From Roseburia sp. (GTDB lineage: Bacteria; Bacillota; Clostridia; Lachnospirales; Lachnospiraceae), in contig JAPFDX010000041.1 in NCBI GenBank assembly GCA_026168605.1, forward strand, positions 1-49,126: a DNA stretch of 49,126 nucleotides, read 5' to 3'. Within the stretch, counting starts at the first letter, position 1, and each line of letters starts with the position of its first letter. Below the pieces are notes generated by a model. It searched no databases. It was not told the DNA's origin and saw only the letters and a list, made by a program, of their open reading frames with translations. Made by a program: the position numbers and the translations under genes. This document shows, one piece after another, positions 24,722 to 32,779 of this stretch.

Positions 24722-25438
24722 TCACACCGGACTCCCGGCCTTAGACAGCGCCTCTGCATTGATCGCGAGCAGATGCTCCACCTCCGCCGTGCGCTGCGCG
24801 ACCTCCGGTGTCTGCACAGTCTGATGCAGACCACTTAAGATCCCATTTAGCGTCCGTCTTTCACGCTCCAAATATTCGCGCAGCACGGGATGCTCCTGCT
24901 CCAACAACAGCCTGCCATAGCACGCCTCACATTCCGACGGCTGCGCTCCTTTTTTCTCCGGCGCGTAATGCACGCGCATCATCGGATAATATTTCCCGTC
25001 GTCCTTCACCATCGCCTCGTCGTCCACGCGGTACCCACTCTCCCAGAGAAACCGGCGCACGCGGGCAAGCTCCGACTGCGGCTGCAGGATCAGTTCCTTT
25101 GCCCTGCGGCACACCTCCTGCCCCTCCGACAGAATGTGCATCACCAGCCCGCCGCCCATGCCTGCCACCAGAATGGAATCCACCTCGCCCGGCACAAGCG
25201 CCGCCACGCCGTCCGACAGGCGCGTCTGTATGTATGTTTCCAGTCCGTACTGCCGGATGTGCTCCTCTGCCCGCACAAGCGGCCCCCGGTTGATATCCAT
25301 CGCGACCGCACCCGGAATTTTCCTTTCCAGGACCAGACAGATGGGCACATAACCGTGATCCGTCCCCACGTCCGCCAGCCTGTTTCCCTCACTCACAAGG
25401 GACGCCGCCGTGGCAAGGCGTTCTGACAGTTTTATCAT
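24722..25438 (-). CDS. trmK: tRNA (adenine22-N1)-methyltransferase TrmK
   Basis: 238 residues. The Rossmann methyltransferase domain has the SAM motif ADVGTDHGYVPI (22-33), AMDINRGPL, and the family signature ILVAGMGGGLV followed by LILQPQSE. The C-terminal coiled-coil hairpin (about 170-238) is typical of TrmK. It methylates N1 of adenine 22 in tRNAs. It lies 7 bases after rpoD, the common order in Clostridia. Confidence 0.93.
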   Translation of the reverse strand: MIKLSERLATAASLVSEGNRLADVGTDHGYVPICLVLERKIPGAVAMDINRGPLVRAEEHIRQYGLETYIQTRLSDGVAALVPGEVDSILVAGMGGGLVMHILSEGQEVCRRAKELILQPQSELARVRRFLWESGYRVDDEAMVKDDGKYYPMMRVHYAPEKKGAQPSECEACYGRLLLEQEHPVLREYLERERRTLNGILSGLHQTVQTPEVAQRTAEVEHLLAINAEALSKAGSPV

Positions 25439-25445
25439 AGTAAAA

Positions 25446-26639
25446 TCACTCCAAATAATCCTTTAACTTGCGGCTTCTGCTCGGGTGGCGCAGCTTGCGC
25501 AGCGCTTTCGCCTCGATCTGGCGAATACGCTCACGGGTCACGTTAAACTCCTTGCCCACTTCCTCGAGGGTGCGCGCGCGCCCGTCCTCCAGACCAAAAC
25601 GGAGCGTCAGCACCTTCTGCTCGCGCTCGGTCAGCGTGCCGAGCACCTCCTCAAGCTGCTCCTTTAACAGTGTAAATGCAGCGGCGTCCGCAGGCACCGG
25701 AACATTGTCGTCCTGAATGAAATCGCCCAGATGGCTGTCCTCCTCCTCACCGATCGGCGTCTCCAGGGAAACCGGCTCCTGTGAGATCTTTAAAATTTCG
25801 CGCACGCGCTCCACCGGCATATTCATCTCCGCAGCGATCTCCTCCGGGCTCGGCTCACGCCCAAGCTCCTGTAAGAGCTGCCTGCTCACGCGGATCAGCT
25901 TATTGATCGTCTCAACCATATGAACCGGGATGCGGATGGTTCTCGCCTGATCTGCGATCGCCCTTGTGATCGCCTGGCGAATCCACCAGGTCGCATAAGT
26001 GGAAAACTTGTAGCCTTTGCGGTAGTCAAACTTCTCCACCGCCTTGATCAGACCGAGATTTCCCTCCTGGATCAGGTCGAGAAACAGCATACCGCGCCCG
26101 ACATACCGCTTTGCAATGCTGACGACAAGGCGCAGGTTCGCCTCCGCAAGACGCTTCTTCGCCTCCGCATCACCAAGCTCCATGCGCTTTGCAAGGTCGA
26201 TCTCCTCCTCTGCGGAGAGAAGCGGAACCTTTCCGATCTCCTTTAAATACATACGCACCGGATCCTCGATGGAAACGCCGTCCGGAACCGAGAGGTCGAT
26301 CTTCTCCACCTCGATCTCGTCCTCCTCGTCGACGTCCAGAAGGATCTCATCATCCGAATCGTCGTCGGTGATGCGCAGCACGTCGATATTGTTGGTCTCC
26401 AGAAATTCCAGGATCAGCTCAAACTTCTCCGCGTCCAGATTCATGTCCGCAAAGAAATCGCTGATTTCCTGATACTCCAGCATATTCTTCTTTTTCTTCG
26501 CCATCGCGAGCAGCTCTTTTAATTTCTCCTGAAACTTCGCCTGCGCTTCCGCGGTATCAGCCGCCTGTGTCTCCGTCTTTCCCGCCGTATTCACAGTCTT
26601 GTCCACATTGTTTCCGGTGTTTTCTTTCTTTTTTGCCAT
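25446..26639 (-). CDS. rpoD: Primary sigma factor (SigA/RpoD)
   Basis: 397 residues. A Lys/Ala-rich N-terminus and an acidic region 1.1-like segment ([14 protein letters not shown]) precede region 1.2 ([17 protein letters not shown]), region 2 with [31 protein letters not shown], region 3, and region 4 with [23 protein letters not shown]. It directs RNA polymerase to -35/-10 promoters such as those seen upstream of murE, pyrB, rnpB and tRNA-Leu. GAGG precedes ATG 26639. It is downstream of dnaG, as in many Firmicutes. Confidence 0.98.
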   Translation of the reverse strand: MAKKKENTGNNVDKTVNTAGKTETQAADTAEAQAKFQEKLKELLAMAKKKKNMLEYQEISDFFADMNLDAEKFELILEFLETNNIDVLRITDDDSDDEILLDVDEEDEIEVEKIDLSVPDGVSIEDPVRMYLKEIGKVPLLSAEEEIDLAKRMELGDAEAKKRLAEANLRLVVSIAKRYVGRGMLFLDLIQEGNLGLIKAVEKFDYRKGYKFSTYATWWIRQAITRAIADQARTIRIPVHMVETINKLIRVSRQLLQELGREPSPEEIAAEMNMPVERVREILKISQEPVSLETPIGEEEDSHLGDFIQDDNVPVPADAAAFTLLKEQLEEVLGTLTEREQKVLTLRFGLEDGRARTLEEVGKEFNVTRERIRQIEAKALRKLRHPSRSRKLKDYLE

Positions 26640-26723
26640 CTTGGTTCATCCTCTCATAGTTCGTTACTATTTTGTCCTTATTCTCCGGTTTTCATCCGGA
26701 TTTTTCACAAATCCCCTCTTTTT

Positions 26724-28532
26724 TTACAAATCTATGGAAATGTGTGTTTTTTCCAGTGCCTCGAGCATCTTCTTATCCTCCACGATCTTCATCAGCCCCT
26801 GCAGATCGTCAGGCGCGAGCGTTCTGTGGTCAATGCTGTTTTTCTTGACCCGCACGATCGTCTCCTTCAGCGCCTTGTCCATGTCGTCTTTTGTCTCAAC
26901 CTTGTGGATCCTGGCGTTAAAAAGTCCTGCGATCTCGCGCTGTTCCTCCTCGTCTGCAAACATACTGACGATCTGTGCCGGATTGACCGCGCCGCTCTCT
27001 TTGTACTGTGCAAAGAGCAGCTCCGCCACCTTGTGATAAATCTCCTCCGTGAAATCCTCCGGGGAAATATATTTCCCGATCTTTGTAAAAAGCACGGGAT
27101 ACTCGATCAGCCACGTCAGCAGAAGCTTCTGCGACTGCTTCATGCCGTCCTCTTTCTTTCGCGTGCCCGCGCGCTCAGGGGCGCCGCGCTGTGCAGTTTC
27201 CCCGTACCGGTGACTGCCCGGCGTCTCGCCCGCCAGCCCCATTTTCAGCCCGTACCGGTTCACCATCCTGCGCAGATCCTCCGCCGCGATCCTATACTTC
27301 GCCGCAACGGCGTCGATATAGTTCTCGCGCTCCAGCTTCTCGGAAAACCCGCAGAGCTTTTTCGCAACCTCCTGATAGAACGCTGTCTTCCCCTCCGGGT
27401 CTCCCATGTCATGCTGCCCCTCCATGATGCGCACCTCGAACAGAAAGCTGTTTTCCGCCGCGTCGATGCGTTTCTGGTATTCTTCCGCTCCCAGCGCCTT
27501 GATAAACTCGTCGGGGTCTTTATATGGGGTCATGCTGACAATCTTCGCCGTGATCCCAGCCTCCTTTAAGATCGGGATCGCGCGCAGCGCCGCCTTCACG
27601 CCCGCCCCGTCGCTGTCGTAGGTCAGATAGACCTCCTTCGTATAGCGCCTGAGCAGATTCGCATGACCCACCGTAAGCGACGTCCCCAGCGACGCCACCG
27701 CGTTGTCAAAGCCCGACTGGTGCAGGGCGATCACATCCATATAGCCCTCGCACAGTAAAAGCTGCTGCCGCTTCGTCGTCCGCGCCAGATTCAGGCCGTA
27801 CAGATTCCGGCTCTTGTCAAAAATCTTCGTCTCGGGGGAGTTTAGATATTTCGGCTCCCCGTCTCCCATAACGCGCCCGCCGAACCCGATCACCTTGTTG
27901 TGGACGTCCATGATCGGAAACATGGCGCGGTTCCAGAATTTATCGTAACCGCCCCGCCGTTCGTCGATGGTGACAAGTCCCGATTCCTTTAAAATCTCGT
28001 CCTCGTACCCCTTCTGCCGCAGATAGCGGTACAAATCGTCGCTGTACTGGTCCGAATAGCCCAGACCGAATTTTTTTATGGTCTCCTCCGAAAGCTCCCG
28101 CCCCCGGAAATAGGAAAGCGCCTGCTTCCCCCGCTCACTGCGCAGCAGCATAAAAAAATACTTTGCCGCCTCTCTATTGATCTCAAGAAGTCTCGCCCGC
28201 CTGTCCGCCTCCCTGCGCTGCGCCGCCGAAAATTCCTGCTTTGGCAGCTCCACGCCGGCGCGCTCCGCCAGTGCCTCCATCGCCTCCGCGAACGTATAGT
28301 TCTCGTACTGCATCAGGAATGTAAAAACATTCCCGCCTGCCCCGCATCCGAAACAGTAATACATCTGCTTGTTCGGAGACACGGAAAAAGACCCCGTCTT
28401 TTCATTGTGAAACGGACATAATCCGAAATATGTACTGCCTTTTCTGGCAAGACGCACATACTGGGAGATCACGTCCACAATATCGTTTCGCGAGCGCACT
28501 TCTTCTATGATATCGTCTGAAAAATATGGCAT
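26724..28532 (-). CDS. dnaG: DNA primase
   Basis: 602 residues, normal length. The N-terminal zinc domain has Cys39, His42, Cys60 and Cys63 (CPFHNEKTGSFSVSPNKQ, YCFGCGAGG). The RNA-polymerase/TOPRIM core includes FGGRVMGDGEPKYLNSPET, LLCEGYMDVIA and YDSDGAGVKA. The C-terminal helicase-binding region is present but diverged (about 460-602). DnaG makes RNA primers for replication. GAGGAAGGGG lies before ATG 28532. It lies between dgt and rpoD. Confidence 0.97.
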   Translation of the reverse strand: MPYFSDDIIEEVRSRNDIVDVISQYVRLARKGSTYFGLCPFHNEKTGSFSVSPNKQMYYCFGCGAGGNVFTFLMQYENYTFAEAMEALAERAGVELPKQEFSAAQRREADRRARLLEINREAAKYFFMLLRSERGKQALSYFRGRELSEETIKKFGLGYSDQYSDDLYRYLRQKGYEDEILKESGLVTIDERRGGYDKFWNRAMFPIMDVHNKVIGFGGRVMGDGEPKYLNSPETKIFDKSRNLYGLNLARTTKRQQLLLCEGYMDVIALHQSGFDNAVASLGTSLTVGHANLLRRYTKEVYLTYDSDGAGVKAALRAIPILKEAGITAKIVSMTPYKDPDEFIKALGAEEYQKRIDAAENSFLFEVRIMEGQHDMGDPEGKTAFYQEVAKKLCGFSEKLERENYIDAVAAKYRIAAEDLRRMVNRYGLKMGLAGETPGSHRYGETAQRGAPERAGTRKKEDGMKQSQKLLLTWLIEYPVLFTKIGKYISPEDFTEEIYHKVAELLFAQYKESGAVNPAQIVSMFADEEEQREIAGLFNARIHKVETKDDMDKALKETIVRVKKNSIDHRTLAPDDLQGLMKIVEDKKMLEALEKTHISIDL

Positions 28533-28552
28533 TCCATACCCCTTCCTCTACG

Positions 28553-28629
28553 CTCTAATAACCGTCTGCCTGCCATGCCTGCAAACCGCAGGCGGCCACA
28601 CTCTAATAGCCGTCCACCTGCCATGCCTG
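28553..28629. repeat. Tandem partial duplication of the dgt 3' end
   Basis: The 29 bases at 28601-28629, covering the last dgt codons and stop, recur 48 bases away at 28553-28581 with three mismatches. A small unequal-recombination or slippage event is likely. Confidence 0.65.
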
Positions 28630-29616
28630 TGGCAGAAAATACTCACTAAATTTTGCAATGGCGTACTGGTCGGTCATCCCAGCAATATAATCGCAGACCA
28701 CGCGCTGCTGTTTCTCGCCCGCATCGAGCATCCGCAAATATTTTTCCGGCAGCAGCTCGAGATGTTCCATATAATAATGATACAACTGCTCGATCATCGC
28801 CTTCGCCTTGACCTCCTCGCCCTTTGCCACAGGATTCTTGTAGACGTGCTCGAACATAAACTTGCGGAGCGCCACCATCGCCTCCTCGATCTCTGCCGAC
28901 ATCGCGATCTCATCCCTATCGCGGCTGTTCATGATAATGTTGTGGATCAGAGTGTTTAACCGCTGCTTTGTCGTAAATCCGAGCGTTTTTTTCAGTTCCA
29001 GAGGAATATCGTCCTCCGTGAGCACCTGTGCGCGTATCGCGTCGTCGATGTCATGGTTGATATATGCGATCTTGTCGGAAAAGCGCACGATCTTCCCCTC
29101 CAGGGTGTGTGGTGTCAGGCGCGACTGGTGGTTTAGGATGCCGTCCCGCACCTCCCAGGTCAGATTCAGTCCCTTTCCGTCTTTCTCAAGCTTCTCCACA
29201 GTGCGCACACTCTGCTCATTGTGCCGGAAACCGTCATCACAGAGACGGTTTAACACCTGCTCGCCCGCGTGTCCAAACGGCGTATGCCCCAGATCATGCC
29301 CAAGCGCGATCGCCTCGACGAGATCCTCGTTCAGCCGGAGTGCCTTCGCGATCGTCCGCGCATTCTGGGATACCTCCAGCGTGTGCGACAGCCGCGTGCG
29401 GTAATGATCGCCCTTCGGCGTCAAAAATACCTGGGTCTTGTTCTTTAATCTCCGAAACGCTTTGCTGTGCAGAATACGGTCGCGGTCTCTCTGAAAGACC
29501 GGACGGATATCGCACTGCGCCTCGGGCACCTCGCGCCCTCTCGAATTGGCGCTCAGTGTCGCATACGGACTTAAATTTTCCCGTTCCATCTGCTCGATTT
29601 CTTCACGTATCGACAT
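28603..29616 (-). CDS. dgt: dGTPase-like HD-domain triphosphohydrolase
   Basis: 337 residues. HD metal motifs are present: RTRLSHTLEVSQNARTIA, EAIALGHDLGHTPFGHAGE (HD pair), and a distal DKIAYINHDIDDAIR. The N-terminal YATLSANSRGRE and FQRDRDRILHSKAFRRLK segments match deoxyguanosine triphosphohydrolase-like proteins that precede dnaG in Firmicutes. It probably cleaves dNTPs to nucleosides plus triphosphate and so controls pools for replication. ATG 29616 has GAGGAG 6 bases upstream; an upstream start at 29643 is less likely. Confidence 0.9.
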   Translation of the reverse strand: MSIREEIEQMERENLSPYATLSANSRGREVPEAQCDIRPVFQRDRDRILHSKAFRRLKNKTQVFLTPKGDHYRTRLSHTLEVSQNARTIAKALRLNEDLVEAIALGHDLGHTPFGHAGEQVLNRLCDDGFRHNEQSVRTVEKLEKDGKGLNLTWEVRDGILNHQSRLTPHTLEGKIVRFSDKIAYINHDIDDAIRAQVLTEDDIPLELKKTLGFTTKQRLNTLIHNIIMNSRDRDEIAMSAEIEEAMVALRKFMFEHVYKNPVAKGEEVKAKAMIEQLYHYYMEHLELLPEKYLRMLDAGEKQQRVVCDYIAGMTDQYAIAKFSEYFLPQAWQVDGY

Positions 29617-29688
29617 CTGTCTCTCCTCATTTCGTACCGTCACAGAATGATTACATATATATTATTCGGTGTGGGAGGGGGATTTCCT

Positions 29689-30768
29689 TTATTTTTTGAA
29701 AAAATATTTTCCCCGGTGTCCGTTCCGCGACTTTTGGCAGCAGATCTCCCCTTTTACAATGCGCTCATTGACCTCCATCTGAAACTGCCTGATCTTATTG
29801 TAGTCAGGCTCCCCAGGCAGGGAGGTATTCTCCTTCGCATATTCAAACCGTTTCTCATACTCGTTCACCAGATCATAAAATTCCGGCGTCGGCTGTCTGT
29901 TTTCATCCAGAAATTCCCCGTTGCGCACGCGCATAAGAAGATCATGCTCCGCTTCCCGGTAAGTAATGATCTCTTCCTTCTCGAGAATATCAATACACAT
30001 CATGTACAGTCTGAGCAGGTGGGCGCAGTGTTTTCCAAGCTTTCCGTGGCTGACAGCTTTCTCATTACGGGTGCTGTTCTTGTTGTAGCTGCCCACGATC
30101 GCTTTCATTTCATTCCACATCCCCGCCCAGTCCCTCAGCGGGTAGTGCTGCAAATGGAGATCCATAAAAATCTCACTGTCATAGCCTTTTTGAACCGCCC
30201 GGTCAATATAGAGCCTGATGTCGCCTTCCTCATGTGGATAATATCTGTTTTTAAAATCATACGCCGCATTTTGGATGCTCTTTAAAATATATGCCTCCTT
30301 CTCCGCCTGCCCCACCAGACGCGCAGCCGCATTTTCCATGCGCCTTAACTGCGCCTGCGCATAACCGCCGAACGTGTGGATGCAGACCCTCGAGAGAAAC
30401 ATTTTCCGGTTCTCGCACAATTTCCTCCCGGTCTCTGACAGATAGAGATAATGCTCCGGCTTACACCCCAGGATCTCAAGCGTATTCGGATTGTTCGATG
30501 TGAGAAGCCGGATCATCTTGTTGAAGGAATACACGGTCGTATCGGTTCTGATGTCCACGATCTGGTCAAAATCTGTTCCCAGCAGGATTTCTTCCTTTGC
30601 GTTTAACGCAACTCCCCGCACATCCAGATCCGACGTCTCCTGCTCCGTCCCGTAGGCGTGGCTTCCGCCAAGCGCCAGAAGGATCACGCGGTTTCCAAGA
30701 CTTTTCTCTCTCCGCAGAAAATCATATTCTTCTGATTTTAATTTCTCTCTGATTTTTTCAATAGTCAC
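29689..30768 (-). CDS. RlaP/YcgL-type DNA polymerase beta-superfamily nucleotidyltransferase
   Basis: 359 residues from GTG 30768. The minimal nucleotidyltransferase motif is clear: ALGGSHAYGTEQETSDLDVRGV, with the GS loop and the two-Asp DxD, near 35-55. A helical domain follows (KMIRLLTSNNPNTLEILGC; HGKLGKHCAHLLRLY), as in the PF10127 family. It probably adds a nucleotide to a protein or RNA; the substrate is unknown. GTG 30768 has GGAGG 7 bases upstream, whereas ATG 30774 directly abuts it. It stands alone with no operon partner. Confidence 0.82.
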   Translation of the reverse strand: MTIEKIREKLKSEEYDFLRREKSLGNRVILLALGGSHAYGTEQETSDLDVRGVALNAKEEILLGTDFDQIVDIRTDTTVYSFNKMIRLLTSNNPNTLEILGCKPEHYLYLSETGRKLCENRKMFLSRVCIHTFGGYAQAQLRRMENAAARLVGQAEKEAYILKSIQNAAYDFKNRYYPHEEGDIRLYIDRAVQKGYDSEIFMDLHLQHYPLRDWAGMWNEMKAIVGSYNKNSTRNEKAVSHGKLGKHCAHLLRLYMMCIDILEKEEIITYREAEHDLLMRVRNGEFLDENRQPTPEFYDLVNEYEKRFEYAKENTSLPGEPDYNKIRQFQMEVNERIVKGEICCQKSRNGHRGKYFFKK

Positions 30769-30774
30769 TGTCAT

Positions 30775-31226
30775 CCCTCCCCGGCTGCGGTTTTCTTCCC
30801 TTTACTATACCACACCGTTTTCTCCCCGCACAGCCCCCTATATTTTGTCGAAAAATATTTACTTTCTTTTCTTTTTCCACTATAAACAACCTATACACAA
30901 ATAAATTTCAAATAGAGGTTTGTTATGAAAAAGAAAAAATTTTTGTATCTGCTTCCCTCTTCCCTGATCGATACACCTGGCGTCCCCTCCGGCGTTCCTG
31001 ACACGGATGCTGCTGTCGGGGATTTAAGTCCCATCGGAAGCTTTTGTTACGTCTATGACCGCAGGGACTATGTGCTGACATTTGGCATCACCAGTTCCAG
31101 CGCTGGCGAAAACAACAGCGCTACCGCAGACGGATTCCACTATTTCCACAAGGACACTTTCTCCTGCCGGAAGAAGTGTTTGCTAAACAGGAAATTCCAT
31201 ATTCTTCTGTCTTATATACTATTTTC
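30775..31226. other. Gap between the nucleotidyltransferase and an immunity-like gene
   Basis: The first ~130 bases are AT-rich and contain no clear promoter. After 30925 the sequence becomes more GC-balanced and carries the doubtful plus-strand frame listed separately. A small GC-rich stem (CAGCGCTGG and AACAGCGCT) occurs near 31098-31123. No tRNA, repeat array or minus-strand coding frame was found. Confidence 0.4.
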
Positions 31227-31557
31227 TCAATTTAAGTATCTTTCCGCCAGATCCACATCCTTTGCCAGATCAAGATCAGGAAACTTTTTTTCTAACTCTC
31301 TTAAACATAGGATATATTCGGGGCTTTGCAGCCTGTCAGATATATCCTCGAAAACTTCACTTATAAAATATATTTCTTCCTCTGAACAGTTCTGCAAATA
31401 TTCAATTGTCTCATTCGTATTTTTTGATAAAAGTTCTACCATCTTATCCCAGCATTCTTCGATCCCAAAACCATCGTTAATATCTTTTTTCTCTCTTTCT
31501 ACCAGTATTTTATCCATCAGATTTTTAAGAATCATATATAAAATCTCCCTCCGATAA
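30925..31557 (+). CDS. Doubtful ORF; possible gene remnant
   Basis: ATG 30925 has a weak GAGG upstream. The first ~100 codons read like protein (MKKKKFLYLLPSSLIDTPGV, then GSFCYVYDRRDYVLTFGIT), but from about codon 100 the frame lies antisense to the gene at 31227-31535, and there it is the shadow frame. It may be the 5' part of a truncated gene whose remainder was replaced by the AT-rich patch. No family recognised. Confidence 0.25.
   Translation: MKKKKFLYLLPSSLIDTPGVPSGVPDTDAAVGDLSPIGSFCYVYDRRDYVLTFGITSSSAGENNSATADGFHYFHKDTFSCRKKCLLNRKFHILLSYILFSQFKYLSARSTSFARSRSGNFFSNSLKHRIYSGLCSLSDISSKTSLIKYISSSEQFCKYSIVSFVFFDKSSTILSQHSSIPKPSLISFFSLSTSILSIRFLRIIYKISLR
31227..31535 (-). CDS. Small acidic protein, possible orphan immunity protein
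   Basis: 102 residues, acidic, helical: KDINDGFGIEECWDKMVELL, NTNETIEYLQNCSEEEIYFI, SEVFEDISDRLQSPEY, ending LDLAKDVDLAERYLN. I have an impression of similar orphan proteins linked to polymorphic-toxin immunity in Firmicutes, but this is recollection only. GGAGGG lies 11 bases before ATG 31535. Base composition is more AT-rich than flanking housekeeping genes, which fits transfer. No toxin gene is adjacent. Confidence 0.6.
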   Translation of the reverse strand: MILKNLMDKILVEREKKDINDGFGIEECWDKMVELLSKNTNETIEYLQNCSEEEIYFISEVFEDISDRLQSPEYILCLRELEKKFPDLDLAKDVDLAERYLN

Positions 31558-31632
31558 GTGCTTTAAAGTTCTGCCGACCGCTTCCATGTTAAGCCCCAAC
31601 CCATTTGCTGTACAGACGACATAAAACGCAAA

Positions 31633-32379
31633 TTACATATCTATAAATTTATTTGATTTTACCTTTAATTTGTATTTTTTTCTTCTTGCATTGACAATTT
31701 CTGTCAGATTCAAGATAAATTGCTCTTTTGTCAGCGTATTTTTTTCGGTAAACAACAGTTTCTGAATAGCGTCCTTTATTTCGTCCTCCGGGGTGATCCG
31801 CTTTATGTCATCCAATTTTTTCACACCATCCGTGAATATTCCATGCAGACAGGCATATACTTGAAAAATATACCGGTGAACCGGCAATTCCTTTAATTGC
31901 ATATCAAAATTATGACCAAAAAATTTAACTTGTTGATGTTCAAATTTCTCAATGAATTTGGAAAATGAATCAACCTGCTCCATTTCCGGTAAAACACCTT
32001 CCAAAATACCTTGCAGCAATTTATCAAAACTCGGTAAGATTTTTTGATAATAATTTTTGATTTGATTTTCAGGAGCAATATTGAAATTGCTTATTGTCGT
32101 GAAATATTTTCCATTAAGCAGATAACTTCCCGTTGTTCCCGTGAGTTCCACGCCATAATTTAACAAATTATCATATGGAACAAAAATAGGATAATATGCT
32201 GCAAAGGCTTTTAATCGGTCATTTTCTATTCTAAATGAGATAATCTGTAATATTCCTTCTGCCTCACGCGCATATTTATTTGCACCAAACTTCACAAATC
32301 CATAATTATTTAAAACTGGTACCAGCTTTTTTTCTATATTTTGTTTCATCACCAGCTTAAAGTTATAATTTTCCGGCAT
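31633..32379 (-). CDS. AT-rich hypothetical protein
   Basis: 248 residues, basic, soluble. The start MPENYNFKLVMKQNIEKKLV and the segment VLNNYGFVKFGANKYAREAE, then ILQIISFRIENDRLKAF, resemble the layout of small DUF4304-like/immunity folds ('...L...GF.k.g..f.R...'), but I cannot name a family with certainty. Codon use is strikingly AT-rich. A GGAG lies 13 bases before ATG 32379, so the start is tentative; ATG at residue 11 has no ribosome site. It follows the tRNA-Leu terminator and precedes the immunity-like gene in the same direction. Confidence 0.6.
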   Translation of the reverse strand: MPENYNFKLVMKQNIEKKLVPVLNNYGFVKFGANKYAREAEGILQIISFRIENDRLKAFAAYYPIFVPYDNLLNYGVELTGTTGSYLLNGKYFTTISNFNIAPENQIKNYYQKILPSFDKLLQGILEGVLPEMEQVDSFSKFIEKFEHQQVKFFGHNFDMQLKELPVHRYIFQVYACLHGIFTDGVKKLDDIKRITPEDEIKDAIQKLLFTEKNTLTKEQFILNLTEIVNARRKKYKLKVKSNKFIDM

Positions 32380-32450
32380 TGGTTTATCAGACTCCTGTTT
32401 TTTATATTCAAGAACAAGCGGCGCACTTCACAGTTCACAATTATGACAAT

Positions 32451-32488
32451 AAAAAAAGCCACTGTAAAAGAAAATCTCTTACAATGAC
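32451..32488 (-). terminator. Terminator of the tRNA-Leu pair
   Basis: Minus strand: a stem of about 12 bp starting GTCATTGTAAGAG and closing TTTTACAGTGGC, with some G-T pairs, followed by seven T. It lies about 10 bases after the tRNA-Leu(CAG) 3' end. Confidence 0.8.
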
Positions 32489-32497
32489 TTCTTCGTA

Positions 32498-32581
32498 TGC
32501 AGAAGGTGGGACTTGAACCCACACGGTATTGCTACCACAGGCACCTGAAGCCTGCGCGTCTGCCTATTCCGCCACTCCTGC
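32498..32581 (-). tRNA. tRNA-Leu (anticodon CAG)
   Basis: 84-base class II tRNA. The acceptor arms GCAGGAG and CTTCTGC pair with one G-T. The anticodon arm is CAGGC-TTCAGGT-GCCTG, giving CAG, which reads CUG. A variable arm (GGTAGCAATACC) and the T arm (GTGGGTTCAAGTCCCAC) are present. CCA is not encoded. Confidence 0.93.
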
Positions 32582-32610
32582 GCATCCCATCAACGAACGG
32601 TGTTACCGAA

Positions 32611-32694
32611 TGCGGAAGATGGGACTTGAACCCACACGATATTGCTATCACAAGATCCTTAGTCTTGCTCGTCTGCCAGTTCCGACACTTCCGC
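32611..32694 (-). tRNA. tRNA-Leu (anticodon AAG)
   Basis: 84-base class II tRNA with a perfect 7-bp acceptor stem GCGGAAG/CTTCCGC. The anticodon arm is CAAGA-CTAAGGA-TCTTG, giving AAG. A variable arm GATAGCAATATC and a T arm with GGGTTCAAGTCCC follow. A34 would need deamination to inosine by TadA to read CUC. CCA is not encoded. It is transcribed before tRNA-Leu(CAG), 29 bases upstream. Confidence 0.92.
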
Positions 32695-32725
32695 ATGGCA
32701 GCCACTCTTTCGTGACGACTTGTTA

Positions 32726-32754
32726 ATAATATCAAAGTTCAAATAATTTGTCAA
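32726..32754 (-). promoter_or_regulatory. Promoter of the tRNA-Leu pair
   Basis: TTGACA (32754-32749) and TATTAT (32731-32726) on the minus strand are 17 bases apart, about 30 bases before the tRNA 5' end. Confidence 0.75.
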
Positions 32755-32779
32755 CCATATTTTTGAAAAAAATTGCAAA

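Noticed and set aside
24694-24834. N-terminal extension of the nucleoside kinase
   Set aside because: It overlaps trmK and is Arg/Cys-rich noise; ATG 24693 has a ribosome site.
32497-32735. Short frames reading like QKVGLEPTRYCYH on both strands
   Set aside because: They are translations of the two tRNA-Leu genes, a common false gene call.
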